Assembly (NCBI RefSeq): GCF_000423945.1
Contig: NZ_AUIY01000001.1
Coordinates: 124,001 to 188,000, forward strand
Reading direction: 5' to 3'
Source of the DNA: Butyrivibrio sp. XPD2002
Lineage (GTDB): Bacteria; Bacillota; Clostridia; Lachnospirales; Lachnospiraceae
Length of the DNA stretch: 64,000 nt
Shown here: positions 28,039 through 37,174 of the stretch, in pieces
Numbering within the stretch: position 1 is the stretch's first letter
Layout of the letters: the number at the start of each line of letters is the position of its first letter
Position numbers and translations under genes: made by a program
The notes under the pieces: generated by a model
Database searches by the model: none
Told to the model about the DNA's origin: nothing
What the model saw: only the letters and a program-made list of their open reading frames with translations

Positions 28039-29427
28039 ATGGCTGGGTGGGTTTTTGTTGTTGACGATGACATGACCAATCTTCTTGCTGCGGGGAATAT
28101 TTTAAGCAAGAACAATATACGTGTTACGGCTATAAAATCAGGTAAAAAGCTTCTTGAGCATCTGAAAAATAATAAGCCGGATCTTATACTTCTCGATATT
28201 CTCATGCCCGAAATGGACGGTTTTGAAGCGTATGAAAAGCTTAGAGCACAGGAGAAGGAAAGCGGGGAGGATGAGATTCCTGTAATTTTTCTTACTGCAG
28301 ACGAGGATAAGGAGGCAGAGAACAAGGCTCTGAACCTCGGAGCAGTCGATTTTATTCATAAACCCTTAAATGAGGATGTCCTTTTAAAGAGAATTCTCAA
28401 TGTTCTTGAAAATCGCTCACGAATCCGCGAGCTTATTAATGATGCTACCATTGATGGGCTGACAGGATTTTTGAATAAGTCAGCTGTTAATGAGAAACTT
28501 AAGGAAAAGTGCCTGAATGAAAAGGGTGCTTTGGTTATTCTTGATATTGATAACTTCAAAAAGGTAAATGATCTGTACGGTCACGATAAAGGTGATGAGG
28601 TACTTAAAGCCTTTGCCGATATTATTACAAAGAGTACCCGTGAAAGGGATGTTATCGGCAGAATCGGCGGTGATGAGTTTATTATCTTCCTTAAGAATTT
28701 TAAGGGCGAGACAGGTATAAGCTCTCTGAATGAACGTGTTAATGCTGAGCTTAAGGAACGCATGAAGGAGATGGTGGGCGACCTTATTCCATTTAATGTT
28801 GGTGTTTCCATAGGCGTTTCCTTCATTCCTGACGATGGAAGAGATTACGATATCCTTTTCAGAAAGGCTGATACTGCGCTTTATCAGGTTAAGCAGCATG
28901 GTAAGCATGGCTATAACATCTTTTCTGATAACATGGATCAGATCATTACTTATGATGTTGCCTCCAAGGATGAGATTGACAGAATAAGTAATGTCCTTAA
29001 AGAAAATGAGACCTATAACAGTGCTATGTGGGTTGGCCAGGATGCCTTCAGTCATATTTACAGATATATGATGAGGTATATCAAGAGCTATCACAGTACT
29101 GCATATAAAGTTCTTTTTAATGCCACACCTGCATCTGATGATATTAGTGAGGTTGAATTTACTGAGTATATGAAAAAGCTCGGAACCTTCCTTACGAATT
29201 CTCTTAGAAAAAGTGATGTCATGATGCAGAACGGTATAAATCAGTTTTTCTTATTCCTCCCGGACATTGATGAAAAGCATATCGACAATGTTATTGGAAG
29301 AATTATAACCTCCTGGAAGCAGCTTGATTTTTCATCCAAGATCAATGCGACATACGAGTTTGAGCTTATTACTGTCGAGGATAAGGGCAGTGCTCGTAGA
29401 CGTTCGGGAGATTTCTCCGGAAATTAA
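28039..29427 (+). CDS. REC-GGDEF response regulator (diguanylate cyclase) with a second, degenerate GGDEF
   Basis: A 462-residue protein with receiver domain 1-120 (phosphoacceptor D53 in LLDILMPEMDG) and a GGDEF domain (about 135-290) with intact GGDEF at 210-214. RERD (201-204), exactly five residues ahead of it, is an inhibitory c-di-GMP site. The C-terminal third (about 310-445) follows the GGDEF fold pattern (SLRKSDVMMQ then FFLFLPDIDE), but its signature reads G399-I-N-Q-F403, so both acidic residues are amidated and it should be inactive. It should make c-di-GMP when phosphorylated by the hybrid kinase encoded just upstream. ATG at 28039, 10 bases after GGAGG, is preferred over TTG at 28033. 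Confidence 0.9.
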   Translation: MAGWVFVVDDDMTNLLAAGNILSKNNIRVTAIKSGKKLLEHLKNNKPDLILLDILMPEMDGFEAYEKLRAQEKESGEDEIPVIFLTADEDKEAENKALNLGAVDFIHKPLNEDVLLKRILNVLENRSRIRELINDATIDGLTGFLNKSAVNEKLKEKCLNEKGALVILDIDNFKKVNDLYGHDKGDEVLKAFADIITKSTRERDVIGRIGGDEFIIFLKNFKGETGISSLNERVNAELKERMKEMVGDLIPFNVGVSIGVSFIPDDGRDYDILFRKADTALYQVKQHGKHGYNIFSDNMDQIITYDVASKDEIDRISNVLKENETYNSAMWVGQDAFSHIYRYMMRYIKSYHSTAYKVLFNATPASDDISEVEFTEYMKKLGTFLTNSLRKSDVMMQNGINQFFLFLPDIDEKHIDNVIGRIITSWKQLDFSSKINATYEFELITVEDKGSARRRSGDFSGN

Positions 29428-29450
29428 AAAAATGAATTGGAGCTCTTTAA

Positions 29451-30071
29451 ATGATTGCTTTTGTAAACGGAATACTTGAAGAAAAAAGAGATCTGCTGGC
29501 AGTTATCGATGTTGGAGGTATTGGCTATAATGTCAATATCTCTGCTTATACTGCGGACAGATTGCCTTCTAAGGGTGAAGCTGTTAAGCTTCATACATAT
29601 ATGAGTGTGCGTGAGGATGCCATGAATCTCTATGGCTTTCTTACAAGGGATGAGCTTGAGTTTTTCAAGCTCCTTATCAGCGTAAGCGGAATAGGGCCTA
29701 AGGGCGGCCAGGCGATTTTATCGGTAATGACGCCCGATGATCTGAGATTCGCCATTATTTCAGGCGATTCAAAGGCTATAAGTAAAGCTCCCGGCGTCGG
29801 TAAAAAGACTGCTGAGAGGCTTGTTCTTGAGCTTAAGGATAAGATATCCAATGATGATATTCTTGCAGGTAAGGCCGGCAGCTCAGTTGAGGGACTTCCT
29901 GTACCGGGTGGTGATGAAACTCCTTCTAATGAGGCAGTAGAGGCACTTGTAAGTCTTGGCTATGGTCTCACAGAAGCATCAAAGGCAGTAAGAACTGTAA
30001 TTGCTTCAGGAAATGCCGATGCTGAGGACACAGAGGCGATACTTAAGCTCGCTTTAAAGGAATTAATCTGA
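29451..30071 (+). CDS. ruvA: Holliday junction branch migration protein RuvA
   Basis: A 206-residue protein that binds Holliday junctions as a tetramer and loads RuvB. It has an N-terminal OB fold (MIAFVNGILEEKR, VGGIGYNV), tandem helix-hairpin-helix motifs (LISVSGIGPKGGQAIL and APGVGKKTAERLVLELKD) and a C-terminal UBA-like domain that contacts RuvB (about 160-205). ruvB follows after 18 bases. RuvC is not present; a RecU resolvase is encoded at 55988, as usual in Firmicutes. Confidence 0.97.
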   Translation: MIAFVNGILEEKRDLLAVIDVGGIGYNVNISAYTADRLPSKGEAVKLHTYMSVREDAMNLYGFLTRDELEFFKLLISVSGIGPKGGQAILSVMTPDDLRFAIISGDSKAISKAPGVGKKTAERLVLELKDKISNDDILAGKAGSSVEGLPVPGGDETPSNEAVEALVSLGYGLTEASKAVRTVIASGNADAEDTEAILKLALKELI

Positions 30072-30089
30072 TATTGAGTTGGTGATTGT

Positions 30090-31127
30090 ATGGAAAAAAG
30101 ATCGATAAAAACCTCCGCTGACAGAGGGAATGGTGCAGTCAGCGCTGGCTTTTTGGATGAGGATAGAAAAATAGAGGGGTCACTAAGACCCAAGAAATTA
30201 AAGGATTATATTGGGCAGTCCAAGATAAAGGACAACCTGAATATATCTATAGAGGCTGCAAAGAAGAGAGGTCAGAGCCTTGACCATATCTTATTGTATG
30301 GCCCGCCCGGACTTGGTAAGACTACCCTGGCAGAGATCATTGCAGCTGAGATGGGCGTTCACTGCAAGGTTACAAGCGGACCTGCAATTGAAAAGCCCGG
30401 TGATATCGCAGCTATTCTAAATAATCTTAAAGAAGGGGATGTTCTTTTCATCGATGAGATACATCGCCTTAACAGACAGGTTGAAGAGGTTTTGTATCCT
30501 GCAATGGAGGATTACAAGATTGACATTATGATCGGCAAGGGACCGACTGCCAGATCAATAAGACTTGACCTTCCGCACTTTACACTTATAGGTGCTACAA
30601 CAAGAGCAGGTATGCTTTCAGCACCCCTTCGTGACAGATTCGGAATGCTTTACAAAATGGAATTTTATGAGACCGAGGAGCTGATGCAGATCATTATGCA
30701 GTCAGCGAAGGTTCTTGGAGTTGAAGCAGAGGACCTTGGCGCAAAGGAGATGGCAAGAAGAAGCCGTGGAACGCCGAGAATCGCCAATAGAATTCTTAAG
30801 AGAGTAAGGGATTATGCACAGGTAAGATATGACGGTGTTATAACCGAGGAGGTTGCAAGAACAGCCCTTGACCTTATGGATGTTGACAAGCTTGGACTTG
30901 ATCATAACGACAGGACGCTTCTTCTTACTCTTATTGAGAAATTCGGAGGAGGACCTGCAGGACTTGATACCCTGGCTGCTTCAATAGGCGAGGATCCAGG
31001 TACCATCGAAGATGTTTATGAGCCATATCTTTTGAAAAACGGACTGATCAACAGAACTCCCCGGGGAAGAGTTGTGACAGACCTTGCATATACACATCTT
31101 GGGTTACAGCCAATGACAAATACATGA
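30090..31127 (+). CDS. ruvB: Holliday junction branch migration helicase RuvB
   Basis: A 345-residue AAA+ motor. Walker A is GPPGLGKTT, Walker B is LFIDEIHRL, sensor 1 is in LIGATTRAG and the arginine finger region is APLRDRFG. The C-terminal winged helix (about 260-335, [11 protein letters not shown]) binds DNA. It works with RuvA, whose gene ends 18 bases upstream. RUVB_N sequence [11 protein letters not shown] near residue 32 confirms the start region. Confidence 0.97.
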   Translation: MEKRSIKTSADRGNGAVSAGFLDEDRKIEGSLRPKKLKDYIGQSKIKDNLNISIEAAKKRGQSLDHILLYGPPGLGKTTLAEIIAAEMGVHCKVTSGPAIEKPGDIAAILNNLKEGDVLFIDEIHRLNRQVEEVLYPAMEDYKIDIMIGKGPTARSIRLDLPHFTLIGATTRAGMLSAPLRDRFGMLYKMEFYETEELMQIIMQSAKVLGVEAEDLGAKEMARRSRGTPRIANRILKRVRDYAQVRYDGVITEEVARTALDLMDVDKLGLDHNDRTLLLTLIEKFGGGPAGLDTLAASIGEDPGTIEDVYEPYLLKNGLINRTPRGRVVTDLAYTHLGLQPMTNT

Positions 31128-31241
31128 TATTGTGGTAATATTATCTCTATAAAATAACATTCAATACTATTGAAATCTCACTCTTTGAAAGTATAAAATA
31201 TAAAAAATAACTTTCGAGTTTGAGGTGGGGAGGAAAAATTT

Positions 31242-31649
31242 ATGGCATCTAAGACAGATACTGAGGTAATCATTGGAGGTAAAGTCTTTACTTTAAGTGG
31301 TTATGAGAGTGAGGAATATCTTCAGAAGGTTGCTTCTTACATAAATAATAAGATAGCTGATTACAACAAAATGGACGGTTTTAAGAGACAGCCTCTTGAT
31401 ACTCAGAACGTACTTCTTCAGCTGAATATTGCAGATGATTACTTTAAGGCTAAAAAACAGGTTGAGATGCTTGAAGGACAGCTTAGTGATAAGGAGAAGG
31501 AGCTCTATGATATAAAGCATGAGCTCATTGCTACTCAGATTAAGCTTGAGAATACAGAGAAAAATGTGAAGAACCTTCAGTCAGATATCACTGAGGATTC
31601 AAGAAAAATAATCCAGATGGAAACAGAGCTTAAAACTCTTAAAAAGTGA
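31242..31649 (+). CDS. zapA: Cell division protein ZapA
   Basis: A 135-residue FtsZ-ring associated protein. The N-terminal half (EVIIGGKVFTLSGYESEEYLQKVASYINNKI) is the ZapA globular head, and residues 60-135 form a long, heptad-like coiled coil (QVEMLEGQLSDKEKELYDIK and on). Firmicute ZapA is usually about 85-100 residues, so the coiled coil is extended. It stands alone behind a 115-base gap and has a GGTGGGGAGG site and a terminator. Confidence 0.85.
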   Translation: MASKTDTEVIIGGKVFTLSGYESEEYLQKVASYINNKIADYNKMDGFKRQPLDTQNVLLQLNIADDYFKAKKQVEMLEGQLSDKEKELYDIKHELIATQIKLENTEKNVKNLQSDITEDSRKIIQMETELKTLKK

Positions 31650-31655
31650 TAATGA

Positions 31656-31679
31656 GGCTGCCGCAGGGCAGCCTTTTTT
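31656..31679 (+). terminator. Terminator after zapA
   Basis: GGCTGCC (31656-31662) pairs with GGCAGCC (31667-31673) around a 4-base loop and is followed by six T residues (31674-31679). Confidence 0.85.
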
Positions 31680-31696
31680 GCTAGAGGTGTTATATA

Positions 31697-34054
31697 ATGA
31701 TTAAGAAAGTTGAACTTCTTGCGCCGGCAGGTAATTACGAGACAATGCTCGGTGCCTTTAATGCAGGAGCAGACGCCGTTTATTTGGGCGGACAGGGCTT
31801 TGGAGCCAGGGCATTTGCCGACAATTTTACAAATGAAGAAGTTATAAAGGCTATAAGGTATGCTCATCTTCATGGCAAGAAGATTTATCTTACTGTTAAT
31901 ACACTTTTGAAGGAAAATGAGATACCTGCGTTTAAGGAATTCTTTGCACCCTTTGCCTATGCGGGCCTTGACGGAGCTATTATTCAGGATTTCGGAATTT
32001 TCAAAATGATAAGAGAATCCTACCCCTGGGTTGAGCTTCATGTCAGCACGCAGATGACAATTACAGGTGAAAAGGGAGCAAAGCTTTTAATGGATCTTGG
32101 AGCGTCAAGAGTGGTTCCTGCAAGGGAGCTCTCACTGTCTGAGATCAGAAGTATCCATGAAAACTGCAGGTTCGATGATGGGAAGAGTATTGAGATAGAG
32201 GCGTTTATTCACGGAGCTATGTGTTACTGCTACTCCGGAGCATGCCTGTTTTCGAGCATGGTCGGTGAGAGAAGCGGAAACAGAGGCCGCTGCGCTCAGC
32301 CCTGCAGACTTCCCTATAAGACAGCTAACAAGGGTGAATGCTATCCTTTGAGTTTAAAGGATATGTGCATGGTAGACAGGATACCTGAGCTTATCGAGGC
32401 TGGAATCGATTCCTTTAAGATTGAAGGAAGAATGAAAAAGCCTGAGTATGCTGCAGGTGTTACAAGCGTTTACCGCAAATATATTGATAAATATTATGAG
32501 CTCTCTGAAAAGGATCCTGATTTTAAAGAGGGCAGCATAAGTCTCACAGCTTCAGATAAGGACAGGAAGATTTTGTCCTCATTATATCTTCGTTCAGAGA
32601 TTGGCGAGGGATATTATTTCAGGCACAACAGTCCTGATATGATAACCCTTGATAATCCTGCATATAATGGATCCGATGATAAGGTTCTGGAGAATGTAAG
32701 GAATCGCTTTATCACTGGTGAAAAGAAAATTGATGTGGAACTGTCCTGCAGATTAAGAGTTGATGAGCCTGCTGAGCTATCGATTAAGACAATAGGAAAC
32801 GCAGAAGGTAACGAAGTGTCTGCCTCTGTTAAGGGAGATGTGGTTCAGGAAGCTCTTAAGAGATCCATGACAAGGGAGGATATTGAAAAGCAGTTATCAA
32901 AGTTTGGAAATACTGCGTTTATGCTTACTTCGTTGTCTGTAGATATGGATACAAAGGGGATTTTTATGCCCAATAAGGCACTTAACGAGCTTAGAAGAAG
33001 TGCCTGCACAGCTCTTGAAAATGAGATAATAAAGAGTCTTGGCTATAAAATTCCTGAAGAAACTGCAAATAGTGAGCCGTTTGGATTAGATGATGATGCA
33101 AAGGCTCCTACAAAGGAAGCGCCGCATAAGTCTGGTAAAGAGTCATGCATTGCCGTATCAGTAATGAACCAGTCCCAGCTACAGGCTACTGCCGATTTCT
33201 TTAGTAAGGGCAAAGCTTTTGGAAGAATATATGTTGATAGCAGAATTGTTCTTTTAGAAAATAGACTTCCGGAAATTTCGGGCTGTGATTACTATATTTC
33301 ACTTCCTTATGTTTTGAGAAATGAAGACTTCTTTAATGGACATAAAGAGGTGGAGGATATTCTTAAAAAGGCTGATGAACTTAAGGTTAAAGGCGTTCTT
33401 GTAAGAAGCACAGAGGAGCTAAAGCTTGTAAAGGATGCAGGATACAAGGGAGAAGTAGTTCTTGATTACGGCCTTTATATCTGGAATCATGAGGCATTAT
33501 CACTGTACAAGGAGGCTGTGGGAGAACTCGATTTAAAGGGCTTTAATCTGCCCCTTGAGCTTAACTCGTATGAGATGTCTGATTTACTTAAAGAGTCTTA
33601 TATGAATGATCCGGGTAGTTCTACAGAGCCAGCAGGAATTCAGGTATATGGCAGAGTTCCCATGATGCTCACTGCGAACTGCTTAAAGAATACATTGGAT
33701 AAGTGTTCGGGAAAACGTGGAACATTGTGCGATTATGAGAATACAGGAATAACTGACAGAACAGGAAGAAGACTCCCTGTTTCTTATGACTGCATGCATT
33801 GCAATAATATTATATGGAACAGTGTTCCTGTGTCACTTTTTAAAAAGACCAAAAAGCTTAAGAGCATGGCAGATAAATATAACCTGATTTACAGGATTGA
33901 TTTTACTATTGAGAAGCCTTCAGAGGTCTCTGATATTCTGGATGCTTATGTGAAGGTTTTATATAGCGATAACAAGGATGGATCAAAGGACGCGGATAAG
34001 GTGCTTTCTGCTATGGATTATACAGCAGGGCATTTTGAGAGAAGCGCGGACTAA
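31697..34054 (+). CDS. Peptidase U32 family protein (RlhA/TrhP-like RNA hydroxylation factor)
   Basis: A 785-residue U32 protein. The N-terminal barrel starts ELLAPAGNYETMLGAFNAGADAVYLGG. The U32 signature region is EAFIHGAMCYCYSGACLFSSMVGERSGNRGRCAQPC (about residues 177-212), with four cysteines likely to hold an Fe-S cluster, as in E. coli RlhA and TrhP. A C-terminal DUF3656-like region follows and has another cysteine set (CSGKRGTLCDYEN, CMHCNN) near 690-715. Once thought to be collagenases, characterised members are needed for prephenate-dependent hydroxylation of 23S rRNA C2501 (RlhA) or tRNA uridine-34 (TrhP). The length and DUF3656 favour the RlhA side. The specific target is not decided by sequence. 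Confidence 0.85.
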   Translation: MIKKVELLAPAGNYETMLGAFNAGADAVYLGGQGFGARAFADNFTNEEVIKAIRYAHLHGKKIYLTVNTLLKENEIPAFKEFFAPFAYAGLDGAIIQDFGIFKMIRESYPWVELHVSTQMTITGEKGAKLLMDLGASRVVPARELSLSEIRSIHENCRFDDGKSIEIEAFIHGAMCYCYSGACLFSSMVGERSGNRGRCAQPCRLPYKTANKGECYPLSLKDMCMVDRIPELIEAGIDSFKIEGRMKKPEYAAGVTSVYRKYIDKYYELSEKDPDFKEGSISLTASDKDRKILSSLYLRSEIGEGYYFRHNSPDMITLDNPAYNGSDDKVLENVRNRFITGEKKIDVELSCRLRVDEPAELSIKTIGNAEGNEVSASVKGDVVQEALKRSMTREDIEKQLSKFGNTAFMLTSLSVDMDTKGIFMPNKALNELRRSACTALENEIIKSLGYKIPEETANSEPFGLDDDAKAPTKEAPHKSGKESCIAVSVMNQSQLQATADFFSKGKAFGRIYVDSRIVLLENRLPEISGCDYYISLPYVLRNEDFFNGHKEVEDILKKADELKVKGVLVRSTEELKLVKDAGYKGEVVLDYGLYIWNHEALSLYKEAVGELDLKGFNLPLELNSYEMSDLLKESYMNDPGSSTEPAGIQVYGRVPMMLTANCLKNTLDKCSGKRGTLCDYENTGITDRTGRRLPVSYDCMHCNNIIWNSVPVSLFKKTKKLKSMADKYNLIYRIDFTIEKPSEVSDILDAYVKVLYSDNKDGSKDADKVLSAMDYTAGHFERSAD

Positions 34055-34063
34055 GCTTACACG

Positions 34064-35422
34064 ATGATTGAATTATACTTAACTGAAATATCTAAATATG
34101 TTATTACAGGAAGCATGGCGGCTTTTACTTTATTCAGCTTCCTGGTGTTTATGTACAAGGGTGAAAAAAGGCGCGGGTGGATTTATGCGCTTCAGACCGT
34201 TGCTCTTTTTGCCACTCAGTTTGCATGCTTTATTCAGATTATTGCCCAAACGGGCAGTAAGCGCTATTTTTTGCTGCTGATGATCCAGACACTGGTACTT
34301 ATCAGCACCATTTCCATGTTTAAAATGGTATACCCCGACGGGAACAGGCTTTTAATAAATAATATGTGCATGTTCCTGATGGTCGGAATGATAATGATTA
34401 CGAGGATTTCCTATGGCAAGGGAATAAGGCAGTTCATTATTGCCAGCGCTTCACTTGTTATTGCATTCCTTGTTCCTGAGATATTATTCAGGTGTGCTTT
34501 CCTTGAAAGGATGGGATGGATTTTTGCAGGAATAGGTCTGGCGGTACTTCTTATTCTTTTGATTTACGGCTCTGTTACCAACGGCTCCAAGATCAATTTC
34601 AGAATAGCAGGACTTTCCTTCCAGCCTCAGGAAATAGTAAAGATTATATTTGCATTTTTTATAGCATCGATCCTTGCGCAGAAGAAGGATTTTAAAACGG
34701 TTTGCATAGTGACGGCCATTGCTGCCGCCCATGTGCTTGTGCTGGTTCTTCTAAAGGATCTTGGAAGTGCGCTGATTTATTTTGTTGTTTATTTGTGTGT
34801 CCTCTTTGTTGCGACCAATCAGCCACTGTACTTTTTGGGAGGACTTTTTTCGGGAGCTGCGGCGAGCTTTGTTGCGTACAAGCTGTTTCCTCACGTTCAG
34901 CAAAGAGTCCTTGCCTGGAAGGATCCCTGGACTGAAATCGATTCCACAGGCTACCAGATAACCCAGTCACTTTTTGCCATAAGCGGTGGCGGTCTCTGGG
35001 GGCTTGGCTTATATGGCGGAACACCGTCCTCAATTCCCTATGTTGAAGAGGACTTTATGTTTGCGGCGATCGCAGAGGAGCTTGGAATTATCTTTGCCTC
35101 CTGTCTTATCGCTGTTTGCATATCAACATTTTTGATGATACTTTTAGAGGCCTATAAGATTAAGAATAATTTCGGAAGACTTCTGTGCGTTGGACTTGGA
35201 GTAACCTACATATTCCAGGTGTTCCTCACGGTTGGTGGAGATTCCAAATTTATTCCGCTTACCGGCGTCACACTTCCGCTTGTAAGCTATGGTGGAACAT
35301 CAGTCATGGTTACTATCGTCATGCTTTCGCTTGTAGAGGGCGAATGTCTTGTAAGGAGCGACGAGAGATATCAGGCTTATTTAGAAAAAAAGAGGGAGAA
35401 GATGAATGGAAGAAAAAAATAA
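34064..35422 (+). CDS. FtsW/RodA/SpoVE-family peptidoglycan glycosyltransferase
   Basis: A 452-residue SEDS protein with about 10-12 membrane helices. SEDS signatures include FQPQEIVKIIFAFFIAS, LVLLKDLGSALIYFVVYL (the catalytic-aspartate loop is expected near here) and GVTLPLVSYGGTSVMVT near the C-terminus. It polymerises glycan strands from lipid II together with a class B PBP. The PBP gene at 35406 overlaps its end by 17 bases, so the pair should be translated together and act as a complex. This pair is separate from any classical dcw cluster and may be the elongation or sporulation type. Confidence 0.9.
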   Translation: MIELYLTEISKYVITGSMAAFTLFSFLVFMYKGEKRRGWIYALQTVALFATQFACFIQIIAQTGSKRYFLLLMIQTLVLISTISMFKMVYPDGNRLLINNMCMFLMVGMIMITRISYGKGIRQFIIASASLVIAFLVPEILFRCAFLERMGWIFAGIGLAVLLILLIYGSVTNGSKINFRIAGLSFQPQEIVKIIFAFFIASILAQKKDFKTVCIVTAIAAAHVLVLVLLKDLGSALIYFVVYLCVLFVATNQPLYFLGGLFSGAAASFVAYKLFPHVQQRVLAWKDPWTEIDSTGYQITQSLFAISGGGLWGLGLYGGTPSSIPYVEEDFMFAAIAEELGIIFASCLIAVCISTFLMILLEAYKIKNNFGRLLCVGLGVTYIFQVFLTVGGDSKFIPLTGVTLPLVSYGGTSVMVTIVMLSLVEGECLVRSDERYQAYLEKKREKMNGRKK

Positions 35423-36821
35423 ATCTTATCCCATTATGATAATTGGCTGTGCTACTGTTTTTCTGTTTTTGACAATGATCATCTACATCTGTTCATATGC
35501 CATAAGTAATGAGCGCGTAATGATGGACAACAGCTATAATGCTCATCAGCAGCTTTTAAAGACGAAAAACAGTCGCGGTACAATCTATGCAAATGATGGA
35601 CAGATACTTGCAAAAACCGTAACGGATGCAAACGGAAATGAATTGAGAGAATATCCCTTTGGTAAGGTGTTTTCACATGTGGTTGGCTTTTCGGTAAACG
35701 GAAGAAGCGGCATTGAGAACCTTGCGAATTACTACCTCATTAATTCCCACGCTACCTTAAAGAGTAAGGCCAAGGCCAAGGAAAATGAGCTGAAATTCCC
35801 CGGTGACAGTGTCTATACCACCCTTGATGTGAACCTTCAGCAGACAGCCTATGAGGCTTTATCTGCAAGAGAGGGAGCAATTATTGTAACGGATGTAAAA
35901 ACAGGTAAGATTCTTGCACTGGTGTCAAAGCCTGATTTTGACCCCGGTACAATCCTTGATGAGTGGGAGGATATTACCTCTGATAAGGAAAATACTCAGC
36001 TCTTAAACAGGGCAACCCAGGGGCTTTACCCTCCGGGATCAACCTTTAAGATAGTCACTTCTCTTGAATATTACAGAGAAAAGGGTGATGAATATCTAAA
36101 TTACAGATATAATTGTAATGGTAAGTTTACTAGCGGTAACGACACGATAAAATGCTTCCATGGAGAGAGTCACGGAGCTCTTGATTTCACGGGTTCCTTT
36201 GCGAAATCCTGTAACTCATCCTTTGCGAATATCGCACTGCAGCTTGACAGGGCTTCCTTTGAGAAGACTCTTGCAGGACTGATGTTTAATTCCGAGCTTC
36301 CGTGGGATATGAATTATTCTGTATCTACAGCTACCTGTAATGAGAAGCTTGCGGACGGCGATATGATGCAGCTTGGAATTGGTCAGGGTGCAACTACAGT
36401 GACACCTCTTCATATGAATCTCATTACGTCTGCGATTGCCAATGACGGAGTACTGATGAAGCCTTATCTTCTTGAAAAGGTTGAGACAGAGGACGGTAAG
36501 GTATTAGAGGAGTTTGAACCATCAAAATATAAGACCCTGATGTCTTCAGATGAAGCATATTATCTTCAGAACATGATGGAGAAGGTTGTTAAGGAAGGAA
36601 CCGCTTCAAGGCTTAAGGGGCTTGAATACACAGCAGCAGGAAAAACCGGATCAGCTGAGTTTAAGGACAGCACGTCAGACTCACACGCATGGTTTACAGG
36701 CTATGCACCTGCAGAGAATCCTGAGATTGCTGTGACAATTATCGTTGAAAATGCAGGCTCCGGCGGTGAATATGCAGTGCCGATTGCCAAGAGAATTTTC
36801 GATGCTTACTTTGGGAAATAG
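35406..36821 (+). CDS. Class B penicillin-binding protein (transpeptidase), PbpA/PBP2-like
   Basis: A 471-residue membrane-anchored DD-transpeptidase that cross-links peptidoglycan. It has an N-terminal membrane helix (8-30), a short pedestal with SRGTIYANDGQILAKT, and the penicillin-binding domain with S212-TFK215 (active serine), S268-C-N270 and K413-T-G415. It is smaller than typical PBP2/PBP3 (600-700) and lacks PASTA domains, and so resembles the PbpA class found beside FtsW/RodA in Clostridia and Actinobacteria. It overlaps the SEDS gene by 17 bases. Confidence 0.93.
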   Translation: MEEKNKSYPIMIIGCATVFLFLTMIIYICSYAISNERVMMDNSYNAHQQLLKTKNSRGTIYANDGQILAKTVTDANGNELREYPFGKVFSHVVGFSVNGRSGIENLANYYLINSHATLKSKAKAKENELKFPGDSVYTTLDVNLQQTAYEALSAREGAIIVTDVKTGKILALVSKPDFDPGTILDEWEDITSDKENTQLLNRATQGLYPPGSTFKIVTSLEYYREKGDEYLNYRYNCNGKFTSGNDTIKCFHGESHGALDFTGSFAKSCNSSFANIALQLDRASFEKTLAGLMFNSELPWDMNYSVSTATCNEKLADGDMMQLGIGQGATTVTPLHMNLITSAIANDGVLMKPYLLEKVETEDGKVLEEFEPSKYKTLMSSDEAYYLQNMMEKVVKEGTASRLKGLEYTAAGKTGSAEFKDSTSDSHAWFTGYAPAENPEIAVTIIVENAGSGGEYAVPIAKRIFDAYFGK

Positions 36822-36835
36822 AGGAGTCAAAGGTT

Positions 36836-37174
36836 TTGTCTATAAGGGGATTTTGTACTTTTGCTAAAAATCTTTATATTGGGGAATCTGTGAAAAGGCC
36901 TGCGATGGTTAGGTGGAAGCTTAAGCATGGCGCCGGACAGCTTTTTATCTATGTGATCACTTCATCTGAAATACCGGATGGGCAGATAGAGATTAAGCAC
37001 TGTGCCTTTTTGAAGCAGAAGTATTATCAGCGCCACCCTGCATTTATTTACGGCATTGCCGGAAGCTACAAGGAGGCTCTCGATATTGTCCTTAAGATGT
37101 TTGCTGAGGCTGATGAGAGTGGTATGACTGGCGATGTAAGAGGGTACTTAAACAGCGCGTTGGGGGATAATTAA
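36836..37174 (+). CDS. Small conserved-looking protein of unknown function
   Basis: A 112-residue protein without recognised family. It is basic at the N-terminus, has no membrane helix and no known motif, and contains an aromatic, basic centre (FLKQKYYQRHPAFIY). A TTG start at 36836 is supported by GAGGAG nine bases upstream (36821-36826). Its stop overlaps the next start by one base (TAATG), so it is co-translated with the DUF2953 protein. Position suggests an envelope- or sporulation-linked role, but nothing in the sequence shows one. Confidence 0.65.
   Translation: MSIRGFCTFAKNLYIGESVKRPAMVRWKLKHGAGQLFIYVITSSEIPDGQIEIKHCAFLKQKYYQRHPAFIYGIAGSYKEALDIVLKMFAEADESGMTGDVRGYLNSALGDN

Noticed and set aside
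31697..34054. Collagenase (peptidase U32) activity
   Set aside because: The older name is from early work. Characterised relatives act in RNA hydroxylation and the conserved cysteines point to an Fe-S cluster. A protease role is not supported by the sequence.
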